A stretch of 64,000 nucleotides of DNA from Epiperipatus broadwayi. Taxonomy: Eukaryota > Onychophora > Udeonychophora > Euonychophora > Peripatidae. Where the stretch lies: the NCBI GenBank assembly GCA_028023455.1, contig JAQFVV010000072.1, positions 4,110,501 through 4,174,500 of the forward strand, read 5' to 3'. The notes beneath the pieces were generated by a model, which had not been told where the DNA came from, made no database searches, and saw only the letters and a list, made by a program, of their open reading frames with translations. A program made the position numbers and the translations under genes. The first letter of the stretch is position 1; the number at the start of each line of letters is the position of its first letter. Below are positions 1 through 12,879 of this stretch, piece after piece.

Positions 1-65
1 TCGCTTTTTTTTTTGACAAAGATTTATTGCCTTCTTTGATGTATATATTATTATTTTTTTTTTTT

Positions 66-400
66 TTTATTAAGGTAAAAAAAACACAGGTGACTGATCA
101 CCCGCTACATGATATTACAGTGTTCAATGTTACAAGGTAAAAATGAAGTACATATGCTCGATAAATAACATATCCACAAAAGGGTTGTATAACCTTACTC
201 AATGTGTATCTATATATGGACGAGCACAGATCTGCACTGCCCAAAAACAATCCATCAAGGGAGCACAGCAGCCCATCAGAGCGGGAAAGGTGCTGAAAAC
301 TTTGACCCTGTACCCTCCTGGCAGGTATTCCAGAAGCGGCAATAATCGTCAACAGCCCACACCCACAAACCAGACCCCCAACGACTGCCATCATCAACCC
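66..400 (-). CDS. Possible terminal exon of an unidentified gene (minus strand)
   Basis: This patch is much richer in GC than its surroundings. On the minus strand it is preceded by a good acceptor, a pyrimidine-rich tract ending in CAG at 403-401. It ends near an AATAAA signal at 71-66 followed by an A-rich stretch. Two frames are open across the GC-rich part. One runs from the acceptor to a stop at about 98 and has a hydrophobic, membrane-like start (AVVGGLVCGCGLLTIIAAS). The other has about 40 codons before a TGA. I cannot choose the frame without the upstream exon, and I recognise no family. It could also be a mostly untranslated last exon or a processed copy. The exon and polyadenylation signals are seen; the gene itself is inferred. 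Confidence 0.33.
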
Positions 401-419
401 CTGTGAAAGAAATGAGGAG

Positions 420-2341
420 TGCAGACCTGTGCCCTCAAATATTACAACAAAGCTCTATCACTGTTACAAAAATATTTCTAGCTGGAGTGTATAGCATCCA
501 GTTTGTCAAATAAATTTGTCTGTGGTTATGATCTTGATAAAATAATTGTTCACTTTTATTCCTTGAATTTCTCAATCATTATTAAAAGTTATTCATTAGG
601 TGACTTCGTTAAAACAGTTGTTTCATCTTCCTCATCCGTTAATCCAATATATTATTATAAGCCTTCTGCATAACGTTATTTACCCCATACTTTGATTATT
701 GTTAACGCTTATAGACCATTATACAGAATATTTAGATTTTTGTTTATAACTACAACTTTTTTCTTCTTCCTCTTCCCTCCTCCCCTTTCCTTTTTCTCTT
801 CTCATACAATTATTATATATATATAGTAAAAAAAAAAAACAATAATTATATAATAGGTGAAAAAAAAATTATAGCAAATAATTAGATATTGCTATATATC
901 CATTTACAATACGAAAAGCAATAAAACTTAATTATATAAAAAAACATTTTGTATTAAATAATATTTATTTATTTCATTTATTCCATTTTACTATGCTATC
1001 ATAAAATAAATAAATTAGTGACTCGTAAAATGGGGTTGGCTTTATATGAAAAAAAATTATTATTTTTATCTACATATATCCGTACAATGGCGACAATTAG
1101 CCTTAATATCGATATAAATAATTATTGGCTACACCTTGAAACAGAGAGTTCGATTGCTTAAGTAAAAATATTATTATTATTATTGTAATTTGATGTCAAA
1201 ACAGTGCGTATTTAAAATACATACACGAATTATATAGATAATACAATTAAAAACAAACAACATCGTTTAATATTATATTTTATCTTTCATTTTCTCAAAA
1301 TCCCAGTAATTAATTATGAGAATTTTAATCTAATGTTATATATAGATATTTTATTAAATAGCTTTACTTTTAATAGGATACATTTATCACCAGGAAACAC
1401 AACACTAGTATTAAAGCATACTTAAAAGTATACTTTTAAGTTCTTAGACAATGTAAGACAATCCATTTTAGTACCATGTTTTTTTCTGCCGCTTTTACTT
1501 CATTTATCATGTTAATGATACATTTCATAGATATCTGATTATTTGCTATCAGTCTTTAGAAAAAGAAACTTTTAAGATTATTAAGAAGAAATAATCTTGC
1601 TCGATAATTCTTCCGATTCTTTTAATAGTGTTAAAAAAAAAAAACAGATCGTATCCACAATCTACGAACCTTGAAATCCAAAGTTCGCCATTCTAAATCT
1701 ACGCAATGCTAGATTGAATGCTGATTGATCTATTCACAGTTTGGAGGGGCCTTTACTATTCATTAAACTTATCAATAACATGAACTATGAGTATTATATA
1801 AACACACGTATTTCAGACATAAAGTATCTTTGAATAAATTATTTGACGCTATGACGCATTATTGTATAAAACATTATAACTATCAAATATTTTATCAACA
1901 TACTGCTGTTTGTTATATAGCTACAACTTGCAAATTACTAACAATTTGAATATGTGCGCGGAGAAACGCAGGTCACTTTTTATTAAATTATGCAAAATTT
2001 AATACACAAATATTAATTGTTGCGATGTTACGTTTTAACTATTTAAAAAGACTTCTGGCAGAATTTTCAAAGACCTTCCCCCCCCCCTTCACTACAGCGT
2101 GGTTTTATTTGCTTAGAAATTAAAGCTCATATTTAATCTGAAAAATGAGTTTCACAAAGTCACAGTTTATAACTTAATAAAGAAAAAAAAAGAAATGCGA
2201 CTACAACTCCAGCAAATGAAATTTCAATATTTTTTTTTTTAAATAAAACAAATTAATTAAAATTTTTCCTTTTTTATTGGTGTATTTAACAGCCTGGTTC
2301 TAGCTGATGATTTGCACATTTATTTGATTACATGTATAATT
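420..2341. other. Intergenic, no feature seen
   Basis: AT-rich sequence with homopolymer runs, including a run of nine C near 2080. I see no open frame with coding character, no repeat shared with the rest of the window and no RNA gene. Confidence 0.5.
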
Positions 2342-2535
2342 TAATAGACAGGGTATGAGCACAGACTTTCACATGACCCACCACTCTCCACACTATCTCA
2401 TAACACTGATACACCTGAACACACATATGTCGAAAAGATAAATAATCACATATGTGTGTTCAGGTGTATCAGTGTTATGAGATAGTGTGGAAGTGGTGGG
2501 TCATGTGAAAGTCTGTGCTCATACCCTGTCTATTA
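2342..2535. repeat. Long near-perfect inverted repeat (hairpin)
   Basis: Two arms of about 88 bases (2342-2430 and 2448-2535) are inverted copies of each other, separated by a 17-base spacer. By eye the only difference is one extra base in the left arm. The outer ends read TAATAGACAGGG and CCCTGTCTATTA. The structure fits a foldback MITE or a hairpin-forming transcript. No related copy was found elsewhere in the window, and no clear target duplication flanks it. Confidence 0.9.
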
Positions 2536-3239
2536 CATATATAGACACAGGTATCTATGTATAATTTAAGAAAAGCATTTCATTCATCTTTTTTTTTTTC
2601 AGATAACCCATAAAATGTAGTCAGTTTTTAATTTAAATAATATATGCGATATAACATTAATTATCAATTCATAAGTCCAATTAAGCTACATTTATAATAT
2701 ATATGAGATGTCACACAGCTAATCATAATCAGTATATGCCATGTGTATCAGTTGTGAGATAAGAGTGGACATTTTTTAGTTACAAATGTAGTATTTAAAA
2801 ATACAGAAAACTTTTGACCACTTATTTGAACATGTACTGCTTTCCTGCAGTCACTGATTCCAAAATCTGTGCATTGGAAATGGATATTCTTGTTTTTTTT
2901 TTTACCATCCATCATTTTTCCAAACTGCTGAGTTTTTCTCCCCACATCTATCATTAATATATATTATCTTGATGCAATATATTGTTTCATATGATTTTTT
3001 TAAATGTAAATAACATTTTTATTATTTTATTTAAAAAAATAATAATTATTATATTTATCTTAAACTTTTTATAATTCAAAGAAAACTTCTATTTAAAAAA
3101 AATTTAAATGTTTTTAAAATGATTAACTTTAATCCCAAGCTTATCTTACTTTGCTACTAATTTTTTTAAAGATAAATATTGAAATTATATATATAATAAA
3201 ATATTAAATGCCAAAAGCTAAACTAGTCAATAAAATAAA
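2536..3239. other. Intergenic, no feature seen
   Basis: AT-rich. The short minus-strand open frame at 2748-2954 has no recognisable domain and low complexity, so I do not treat it as a gene. Confidence 0.45.
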
Positions 3240-3660
3240 CAAATCATACTAATTAAGAATTTAAAAACTAGTTGCAATTGCTATATTTTCTCAACATTGA
3301 TTTAAACCTGCCTATAACCTTACATTACCATGAAAAGTTGTATTTTATGCAGTTACAATTTCAAAAATATTAGTTAAAAATAAAACCTGAAGATGTCAGC
3401 ATCATAGATCTTTAGACAAGGACCATAACCTAATTCCATAATAATGCCATGAGGGAGGTGTCCCTAGATGTGAATAGAAGTGCAATTTCTGATTGGTGGA
3501 GTTAATAACCTAATAATTTACATTCCTAAAACAAAATTATAATTTTTAATAATTTGTTTATGAATTAAATGTTATTTATGCAATATTATTGTAACAGACT
3601 TATTTTAAACCAAAAACTTGCATCACTAATAGACTTTCTTTGAAGACAATTTATTTTTAA
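3240..3660 (+). repeat. Dispersed repeat, copy 1 of a pair
   Basis: Shares several blocks in the same order with 29460-29860. Examples are the AAACCTGAAGATGTCAG block at about 3385 and 29605, a CCTAT/CTGTCTATAA block before it, and a TTTTAAACCA...CACTAATAG block after it. A further block upstream (about 4200-4260, TTAATATTAAAAGAACT) is also present at about 29165, but in a different relative order. Probably an old transposon of unknown class. Confidence 0.55.
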
Positions 3661-6364
3661 AAAGACAATGGTTAAAAACTTTGTTACAGCAAAGCAGATG
3701 CAGCTTCTACTGGGCCAATTAAAATCACCCTTGACAAAACAGTAAAGAAAATATATTTTTTTAATTTTAATAACAATAAATAATATATTAACTTAATTTT
3801 TTTTATTTTTTTTTTGATAACTAATCCTAAATATATCCTTCTTTTAAAGCATTAAATAATATTTCATTCTACTAACTTTTTGAATGGATAAATTATATCC
3901 AATGATAACAAGAACCATTGTTATATATAAAAACTCATTAGAAATTTATTTTCATATTTTGCAAACATCAAATATTAACTTTTAGAATATCTCTCACATG
4001 AAAGCTTTATGTTTGTAATATATAATGTTAATATTATCAATATATTATTTTAAAAAATGTTTAATTGTGAAAATAAAATGTTCGAATATGGGGGAATATT
4101 AACATAAGTCTTACTAGGTTTAATTCAAAATAAAATAGTGGCATTTGCTGCCTTAAATACATAGCAACATAACACAAATATGTATAATTAACTTCCCATA
4201 ATTCTCACATTCCAATTACCTTTAATATTAAAAGAACTCATAAATAAGTTAATAATTTCAAACTTATAAATTTTCTCTTTATCTCATAGTTTTCAAAGAA
4301 GACAATCTTAATTTGCTCAAACATAATCTAATGTCCATTATTCTCATTACAAAAATACAGACCATAATAAAATAAAGAATGTCTATTATTCAGAAGCTAT
4401 TAACTTATTTCATCTATTCCAGTTTTAACTTCTCCCTTCTTATTTGAAAGATCCTAGGTCCATATCTGCAATAGTTTTATCTGCCGAAGGCATGCTAAGC
4501 ACTACGGTATTCTTATTGTTAATAAAGCTTTGCTCTAAATACAGTTTTTGTATTTGTATATATATTAAACCATTTTGCTACATCATATATTAATAATCTT
4601 CACAATATTTATTATGAGCTTTAAAATGAAAGACATTCCAAAACTTAATATATGAACTCTGCAGAAGAGGAAAATAAAATATTATTCAGAGTTCTATTCT
4701 ATAACAATGGTGCTTTTCATTAATGGAAATAATGTCTACTCATAAAAATTGTTGAATGAAATATTTACTTGAATTCCATATTTAAAATAGAAACAAATTT
4801 TAGTTGAGATTTATTTTTTTGATGACACCAATGACACTTTGATGGAAAGGGTGAGCTTTACAATATATATGTGCACATTTTAGAATATACTATAATCTTA
4901 ATTTAAATGTGCACACTATATACATAAAAAGTATTATATATATATATGCATGATAAACAATATTGTACAACTACAATACAATAAACAAAATGTACTCTAT
5001 TATATTCAAAGCTTGTCAACAAAATTAAGAGCCATTATATATGATATATGTGAGGGAAGGAGGGGGGAGTTGGAACAAAATATAGAAGATATTGCAGCTT
5101 CATTTTATGTAAACTTGTGATTAACAATTCTTTATTCCTATAAATATTTATAACCTGAAACTATATTACAACTTCAATGCACGTTACACAGCAATGTGTA
5201 TAACAAAACTGAAAATACCATAAATGGGCACATTAAAGTTTTAAGACCTTTTCAAATTGTTTCATATTTACAATACTCAATAACCATTAATAATGTAAAT
5301 ATTTAGATATTTATTTGAGCACGACTCTGTATTAATGAGACATTGAAAACAAACTTTAATAAATAAAACTGATATAATTTTATGATTAATGGGTTCAGAT
5401 AAATAAAAATAATGTTGCTATGTCTGTGCAACTGCCAATTCTTTAAAAAAAAAAAATTAGATAAACCAAGGATAGTTCCACAAACATGTTATGCAGAGAA
5501 TGGTTACTTTTTGCATCACGTAGCAATGTAGAGAATAAAATTTAAAATACTGTAGGTAGAACATTGAAATTTTTATATAAATTCAAACAAATATAAAAGT
5601 AATATTTTTTCTAAATAATTATAATATTATTTCAGCTTTATTATTTACTTTAGATTTCTAGCAATAAATAATATTTTTCTTTTTACTTTTGTAGCAATAA
5701 ACAACATTTTTATCTTTAGGCAAATTGAAGTTATTGTGAAAAATGTATTATAAATTAGATTTGTAATAATTCAATATGGCGGCTAGCTTTAATAGTCAAT
5801 TAGTTTGCGTTGAAATATTAGTATTTTTTTTTCTTATATATACAAAGCAAAACTGGCAATATGTAATTATTTTTTTAACACCGCATAGAAACGTATTTAT
5901 ACAATTTAAATGTTTTTAAAATTTGTCATTAAAGTTTATTAACATATATCGCACTGTCTATTTTAAAGTGACTGTAATACAAACATCAAACAACTTTTTT
6001 TATATAAAAATAAACAATTACGACTTTTATATGTATACAACTTAATCCGTATAACGTTTTATAAATAAATGAACGTAAACTATGAAAATAAAACATACTT
6101 TTCATCAAAACTACATTTTATAAAGCAATAATTCTGGCTATAAATGAAAACTGTTATTCTACATTTTTTCTTTCTTCTTTAAGAAAACCACATGTTCATT
6201 ATTGATAAAGGGGATAATCAAAATGAGATAAATTCTTTGTAGATATTATTTAAAAATTATAGTTGTGTATATATAAAAAAAAAAAAGTTACATTTTTAAA
6301 AATACAACGAATTGTTACGAAAACTGAATTATAACACAATTAAAAACAATATTATATTTAATCT
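3661..6364. other. Intergenic, almost featureless
   Basis: About 2.7 kb of very AT-rich DNA. Apart from a short block near 4200-4260 shared with about 29165, I see no gene, RNA or transposon signal. Confidence 0.45.
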
Positions 6365-6870
6365 CTTGACGTCATTGTCATCATTTACAATCATTCGATC
6401 CATTGCAAAATAAAAGATTCTCCAAATTTCAATCAGTTTTTCTGATTCATAGCTTCTCTTTCCACATCTTTTTACACACTTCCTTTGGTTACCTATCCAC
6501 CTCAACATATGATCTTTTTCTACATCTTTTTATAATCTCTTGGAATCCAATTTAAGACTTCAACTGTCCTGTACTTGTCTTTTCCGCTACATGTCCAGCC
6601 CAGCTCTATTTCAGTCTCATAACTTCCTCAATAATATCAATGATATCTGTTCATTCCCTTAAAGACATATTACTCTTATGATCCATTCTTATTAATCCAA
6701 CATAAATGTATCCATTTTGATATGGTTTAAAATCTCCGTATTGTAGCTTTTATTAAGTATCCAAATCATAAAAACACTCTCTTTCAAACATCTAGTCAAA
6801 TTTCTTTTTAATGTCAAGCTATTTCTGTCAAAAGCACTCCAACCAAATTTAATTTGGGATTAATTTTATC
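6365..6870 (-). mobile_element. 5'-truncated RTE-like retrotransposon 3' end (family copy 1)
   Basis: Read on the minus strand, this matches the 3' end of the longer copy at 45930-49033. It has the SWAGHVA block (the conserved W-x-GH-A segment after the reverse transcriptase), then a basic segment corresponding to RDCKRPRKRPHVRW, then a stretch corresponding to the end of the ORF, and finally a degenerate GAT-rich tail near 6370. It carries several stops. It is a dead-on-arrival copy, as usual for target-primed reverse transcription. The 5' boundary (high coordinate) is approximate. Confidence 0.7.
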
Positions 6871-8187
6871 CATTATGTTACTAATGAATATTATTCTTTT
6901 TTCATTAGAGTTTATTGCTTGTGATTATGATTATTTATTTTCAAAATTTATGGTCTTCATCGCAGACATTAATTAAGGCATTCTTAAATAAATTCATTTT
7001 CTATTCCATTTATTTATTTATACTCTCTTAGTCAAGTGATCATCATTTGATTTCAGTCAAAATTAATTTACCAATTTCTTACTTACTACCTACTTAACTA
7101 CAAGCAAATCGTCCAGATATCTATAATTTGGTGCATTTGTTATACACTTACTTCATTAATTCATTAGTATAGTTCTATCTCTACATATAATATATATATA
7201 TAAATGCACATAAATGGATAGACATAAAATTTATTTAAGAAATCTATTTTATGACTTTTTGCTCAACTCAAATTTTGTCTACAGAAGAAAATGATAAATC
7301 TTTATTTTGTGGTGATGTTTTCCCAATATTTCACGGACAAATAGAAAGTACTTTGGTGTTAATAAATGTTATAAATTTATTTTTTATCAACTTATCTTTT
7401 AATCATAGTAATAATTATTATCATTATTACTATTGCTGTTATTATTATTATTACCATTACAATTGCTATAAATGAATTGATTTATTGATATTTTAATAAA
7501 TTAAATATAGGTAATCTTCTATTATATAAATCACTTCTCAACATATAAAAAGTATGAATATTTGAAAAAACATAACGTCCAATTATCATCTCCTTTTGTA
7601 CCTTACTCTGCATGAACATATAATGCTTATTTCTATTGGCTGAAAATTATTTTCATATTCTAAATCAAGGCTAATGATATAATGCATATATGTTTGAAGA
7701 CAAAAAACCATGCAACAAATCATTTATATAACAGCGGAATGTATATACTTATTTTTGTTACATAAATACTTCTAATTGTGCATGTTTTTGTTAATATGAT
7801 AAATTAATTTCGACTTCATTTTTCTTTGTTTAACTACATGGTAAGTTTATACATATATTTTTCAAAAAATCGACAATAAACAAGAAAATGCCATTTCTAT
7901 TTATTTATGCTTATTTTATTTTTTTTTTTGATAAAATATATTTTATTACAAACTCATTAGTTATTCTCCCTTTCTTTTTCATTTTAGCAAATGTTAGCTG
8001 AAAAGTGAGAAAGCTGACTTAAGACTTTTTGCGTATTTTGAAGTTATAAAAATATTGGAATTAAGAATATTACAATTTCAAGGGGTCTGAAGTGAATCCA
8101 TAAATGCAGTGATAGACTTTTTTTTTAAATGTATATAAATATTCCCGCTGTAAAAAAAAATACAAATAATTAATTATATATTTGTAA
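6871..8187. other. Intergenic, imperfect trinucleotide tract
   Basis: AT-rich. An imperfect TTA-rich tract near 7405-7470 creates the spurious open frame at 7251-7475. I see nothing else. Confidence 0.45.
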
Positions 8188-8195
8188 TCTTAGAC

Positions 8196-8505
8196 CAGGG
8201 GTCCCCAACTCTATGCCCACGGGCACCATGGCGCCCGCAGACCATTTTACGTGTGCCCGCCGTTATCCGAACACGATAAAAAATTATTTATCTTATATAA
8301 ATAAATTTAATTTTTAAAATTTCTTATAAATTATTGTATTATATTGTAATCAAATGTTAAAATTTTATTTTTGAAATAAATAGTTTTTTGTACATTATTA
8401 TTAACAATATTCAACTATAAATTTACATTGAAAAAATAAATGGTGCCCGCGACCTAGCCAGTATTATAGAATGTGCTCTTAAGTGCAAAAAGGTGGGGAC
8501 CGCTG
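8196..8505. mobile_element. Non-autonomous hAT-type DNA transposon
   Basis: Begins CAGGGGTCCCCAAC and ends GGTGGGGACCGCTG, terminal inverted repeats of the common hAT pattern. It is flanked by an imperfect 8-bp duplication, TCTTAGAC (8188-8195) and CCTTAGAT (8506-8513), with 6 of 8 bases matching; 8 bp is the hAT target-site length. GC-rich subterminal blocks containing repeated TGCCC/GCCCGC words lie inside both ends around an AT-rich centre. It has no coding capacity. Mobilisation by a hAT transposase is inferred. Confidence 0.85.
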
Positions 8506-8781
8506 CCTTAGATCATTCTGTCTTTCAATGTTACATTCAAAAATAAAATTTTGTTTTTAAGTGATTTAACCATTTAAATTTCTTAAAATAATAATTTTTA
8601 TATATATATAATAAACTTTATTAATTACAAATTATGTACGAGTATTAACATATATGTACAGGTGGGGCAAAAAAAGTATTTATATATGACGTAAAGTGCA
8701 TGACTTACAAAATATAGTTATTATGACAAGTGTCTGATGGCATATACAATGATTTAATTTTAAAGTATAATTTATATCATT

Positions 8782-9294
8782 TTAAAATAATGAACAACTA
8801 AGAAAAATATTGTTCTGCCAAATTTTTCTCATAATATTTCTGGGCATATATTTTAGAAAATATAAATATATATTATACCATTCATTGTTTTTTTTTTTTT
8901 TTTTTAGAACATTATATTTCTTGTTGAAAATTACAGAACAGTGAGTAAACCACATGGTTCTTATGGTGTGAATAATTAATATGGCATTGTATGGATTAAA
9001 ATGTTTAATGTTTGTCTCGAGCAATTCTTTTAGATTAATTATTTGCTTGCAGAATATGAAGTGCCTTAAAGGTGAGAAGTATGGACATGTTTCAAAAATA
9101 TGTATCATATTTTCTGGATGACTATTACATAAGATGCATGTGGAATCCAGATTTAATTTAAAACGGTTAATGAGGAAAGTTTTTGTACAAATTGTGTCAA
9201 GTAATAAATTAAGCAAAAATTTTAGCCATGATTGAGGAACACACATATTTTGGAATCTGATTAAAAAGTTTTGGCAATTGGGAGAGTTGACCAT
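8782..9294 (-). pseudogene. C-terminal part of the non-LTR ORF2 with zinc-binding motif
   Basis: An open 170-codon frame. It contains CILCNSHPENMIHIFETCPY, a C-x2-C-x8-H-x4-C arrangement found downstream of the reverse transcriptase in many non-LTR elements (zf-RVT type), followed by a W-rich segment. This is the best-preserved piece of the element and shows its strand. A lysine run encoded by a poly(A) stretch near the end may be a length mutation. It is not a cellular gene. Confidence 0.75.
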
Positions 9295-9364
9295 AAATGT
9301 CTGTTAGGACATAATTTTTTTCAGATCTTTAAATGAAATACCAATAAAAGATTTGATGAGATAA

Positions 9365-10560
9365 TTAATTTTCGAACAGATCTGCAAGCTCAATAGCCTG
9401 ATCAGTATAAAAAAGATGGCTTGCATATGGAAGTTGAGCAAATAATATTATAGATGGAGAAGTGGCTTTGAGGATTGGATTAAATGTGGTTGTGATATAC
9501 GTCTTAGCTCTGATATAAGATACAAATGATTGAGGACATATTAGATTAAAGCCACCCTTTGCAAATAGGAAAATAAGCACTTGTAATTGATAGAAGATGT
9601 GATGTTGATTCCCAGATGTATGATTTTATTGTGGTCATGATATTTTTAACAGTAATCCTTAAAAGATGCGTCCATGGACTATAGTGAGCAAGTCTACTAC
9701 CCAGAATAGCATAAACAATACAAACTTTTACTATAGAGTAAAGCAATTTTGGACAGAAGGCCTTCATTTCTGTACTGAACTTGTTTATGACCAGATCTGT
9801 AACATGGATGACTTACAAATTTGTATTGTAGATCCTGTTAAGGTTTCAAATTTGTTTAGAATATGAAGAATGAGAGGAATATTTTGTAGGTCTCTGAAGA
9901 TTATCAGGACATCATCAACAAAAGATATCACTTTAACAGTAGTACCAGGATAAGGAAGAAAGAGGCCTTCTGTGCACTGCTCAATCTCTTTGAGCTTGGG
10001 ATCTATATATATTGCAAATAATAATGAAGCAAATGGTGAGACTTGTGGAAAACCTCTGCTAGGTTTAAAAGGAGAGGCAAATGTAATTTCTTAGTTTGAT
10101 GGATCTGTTGGTAAGATAATTTTTTATGGCAGTAATTAGAAGTGTATAGCTAGGTAGAAATTTGCTTAGTGTGCTACATAAATATTCCCAGTTTACCACA
10201 TCAAAAGCAACTTTAAAGACAACCTGGCATGTGACATAATTTGTTGATTTATTCTGTTTTGCATATAATAATGACTCCTGTGCTAATAATAGAATAGCTT
10301 GAGATGCAGGCAGGGTTTAACTGCATAATGTGATGAGATGTATGTCATTTACTGACGAATAAGACTTTTGAGTTTTTTCTAAGATAGAAAATTGCATTAA
10401 TGGATAGATTAGGTATGTAATATTCATGTGAACAAAGTTGATTAAAATACTTAGGTAGAATGGGAGAGATAATATAATTTAAATGCTTAAAAATATTAGC
10501 TGGAATAAGATCATTTGCTAGGGCATGTGCGAACATAAGTGCATAATTTCACCAAGAATT
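9365..10560 (-). pseudogene. Reverse transcriptase domain of the non-LTR element (broken)
   Basis: Across several frames, the minus strand gives the reverse transcriptase landmarks in order. First comes a segment like KVAFDVVNWEYL (about 10225-10180; the aspartate-containing first palm motif has partly decayed). Next is GFPQVSPFASLLFAIYID (about 10060-10010), corresponding to the G-x-PQG-SPL-LF motif with PQG changed to PQV. Then comes SFVDDVLIIF (about 9940-9910), the catalytic DD pair. The thumb follows with SRLAHYSPWTHLLR and a degenerate GGFNL. The loss of the PQG glycine and the stops make it inactive. Confidence 0.75.
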
Positions 10561-11099
10561 TGCTGCTTTGAGATGTAATAATTATAAGGAAGATGCATGA
10601 TAGTTAGTAGAGGATAGATGATAATCAATTGCTTTTAAAGGATTTTTAAGTGATTAAGAAGCTTAATATCAACCTTGGTGCCTGACCCAAGTGTATTTTC
10701 TTTCAAGAGAATTGGGATACCATAGGCATAAGGGTGGATTGAGTTTTCTATTGTAGTTTTTATTAGTGTTGAAAGATTAGGGATTATTTTTCTAAATACC
10801 ATGGTATTTTGGTTATAAAGGGCTTTTAGATGTTTAGCTTCACTTTGCAGCTTACGAATAAGTAGTTTTGCATCATTGAATTTTGTTATAATTTGAAGAG
10901 TTGAATTGAGGTCATGAATACATTATTTTATAAGATTATTTCAATGGCAATGTGGTGATCAGTAAGAACAACAATTGTTTAGAAATCTTTTTAGTAGTGT
11001 CCAGATTTTGAGTGGAGAGATATTCTGCAGCTGATAAAAATAATTATTAGCAATTAATAAATTAGAGATATTAATAATAAATTTAAATTCACTAGGGCT

Positions 11100-11900
11100 T
11101 TACCACTTGAATGTAAATTTATAAATTGTTGGTTTATTTTGATGAGTACTTTGCATGAGAGTTACACAAATATAGTCAGACAGTGAAACATTAGACAGGT
11201 GAATTGAAGTTTTGAAGTCAGTAGGAGAAAAAAAAGGGATCAGTGAGAAAAGATCCTTGACCTCCAATAAATAACATGGCATTTGGAGGATAGAGTAATA
11301 GTAATGGTAGCAAGGTCAATTGATTGAGCTTTAGTTTCAAAGTGGATGGGAGATCATTATAGGAGCAATAAAATCATCACCACACATGACAGCTAAACCA
11401 AGCTTATGTACGATTTTATTTTGGGTAATGAGAGAGTATTTATGACATCTTTTGCTTTTTGGCACATGAATATATTGCATAAGATAGTAAAATTGTGGCT
11501 GAAAAATAAAGGAAATAATGATTGCATTAACTGACATGAATATTATTTTTTAATCTTGTCAGTGAAAGTTGTGCATTAATTAGAACATGTATTCCTTGTG
11601 CGGGTCTGATGTTGGGCCTATGTACAAATATTTATTTACTGTTTAGAGTGTTAACAATGATTGATTTGGTTGATAAAGTAATTTTTGTTTTGGTAATGAC
11701 AAAAATATCAGCTGGTGATTATTTAGAAATTGACATAGTTGTGAGATTCTATTGTATGAGTTACAACTTCGCATATTTATTGTGGTTATTTTTGTACTTG
11801 ACATATTATGTTCTTGAACAGTTGGAACAATGCTTTTTCCTGACATGCTTGGTGTCAAAATCAGGTATTGTAGCTCTTTTATTATTTTCATTGGCAAAAG
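11100..11900 (-). pseudogene. Endonuclease domain of the non-LTR element (broken)
   Basis: On the minus strand a start-like segment with KITTINMRSC...ISQLCQFL (about 11815-11760) matches the usual N-terminus of AP-type endonucleases of non-LTR elements (I-x-N-x-R, then a leucine-rich helix). Further on, LAVMCGDDFIAP (about 11400) corresponds to the GDFNAP motif, and SDYICVTL (about 11180) to the final SDH block. Stops split it into open frames at 11897-11643, 11537-11337 and 11282-11100. Confidence 0.65.
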
Positions 11901-12160
11901 AAGTAATTTTATCAGGTGCTTTACAATTTGGTTTTATTTTTAGTCTATGAAGTATTTGGGGTATAAGACAGAAGTGAGTTGTGTTTGACTTTTGTTCAGG
12001 TCTATGGGTTGTTGTAAATGGTTATTAATAAGTAAAATTTGAGATTGATTCTCATAAATGCAATGTACTGGTGGTATATCTGTTAAAGTGTTACTGCTGC
12101 TGCATCCTTGAACTGGATTGTGTTACATTTGTGGAATGTAGCACAGGTGAGGTTTTATTG

Positions 12161-12830
12161 TTAATGTGCTAACTTATATCTAAGAATGGGCATGCTATTT
12201 TTAGAAGCTACACTGGCCCATAAAGTAGTCATATGATTACTATTGCACATGTGATCAAGTCTGCCAGTTTTGCCACAACTGTTGCAATTTCCAACAATGC
12301 ATTGAGAAGCAATATGTCCGATTCTGAAACATTTGAAGCACAGAGGTTGCTGACCCTTAATGCTAACTGTAATGGGAATTGATAACATAAAAATACAATG
12401 TGGAACTTCATCTGATAATGCCCCCATTTCATTTTTAATGTGGTCTTCCAAGAGTTAATTGAAATTTCGAATTTTATGTTTGGAGTAAATTCTTGATACA
12501 CTTATGACTTGAGTAATATCATCTATATTTTTTTTGTAAAAGTTCTGTGAAATCAGGAGAAGCATGTGTAATACAACAGTGCACAATTGGATTTGGATCT
12601 TTAGTTATATATTATAACTTTTTAAAATTTATTATGCTTAATTGTAGACTCTGCCTTTTTGCACTGTTGTTTGAAAAATATTCAAATGCTATAAATGATC
12701 TTGCTGAAAAAGAAGCTGCAGATTTAATGTTTCTGATCATGTTATATTTCTGGAGCTCCTCTAAATAATCAGATAATGAAAAACAGGCTAGTACTGGTTG
12801 ATTATCTGATAGATTATAGTTTTCCATCAC
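12161..12830 (-). pseudogene. ORF1 remnant with CCHC zinc knuckle
   Basis: The minus-strand frame at 12451-12161 contains CFKCFRIGHIASQC, a canonical C-x2-C-x4-H-x4-C zinc knuckle, followed by CNSCGKTGRLDHMC, a second, altered knuckle (C-x2-C-x6-H-x2-C). This is the nucleic-acid-binding end of a retrotransposon ORF1 protein. The frame at 12830-12612 is probably an upstream part of the same ORF1, because it lies in the right place and orientation; that link is inferred. Confidence 0.7.
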
Positions 12831-12879
12831 ACTGATAATTGATGTGATAGGTTAAAGACTATTTTCAAATATCTTTTGG

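Larger units (their letters stand above)
8782..12830 (-). mobile_element. Decayed two-ORF non-LTR retrotransposon
   Basis: On the minus strand the parts appear in the expected order: ORF1 zinc knuckle (12451-12161), apurinic-type endonuclease (about 11900-11100), reverse transcriptase (about 10560-9840), thumb/linker (9767-9365) and a C-terminal cysteine-histidine motif (9294-8782). Many stops and frameshifts interrupt it, so it is inactive. The zinc knuckle in ORF1 plus the C-terminal CxxC...H...C motif fits the L1/Tx1, Jockey or I-like groups; I cannot place it more exactly by eye. Both ends are approximate. I saw no poly(A) tail or target duplication. Confidence 0.8.

Noticed and set aside
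7251-7475. 74-codon open frame rich in Y, H and N
   Set aside because: Its second half is an imperfect TTA/ATT microsatellite.
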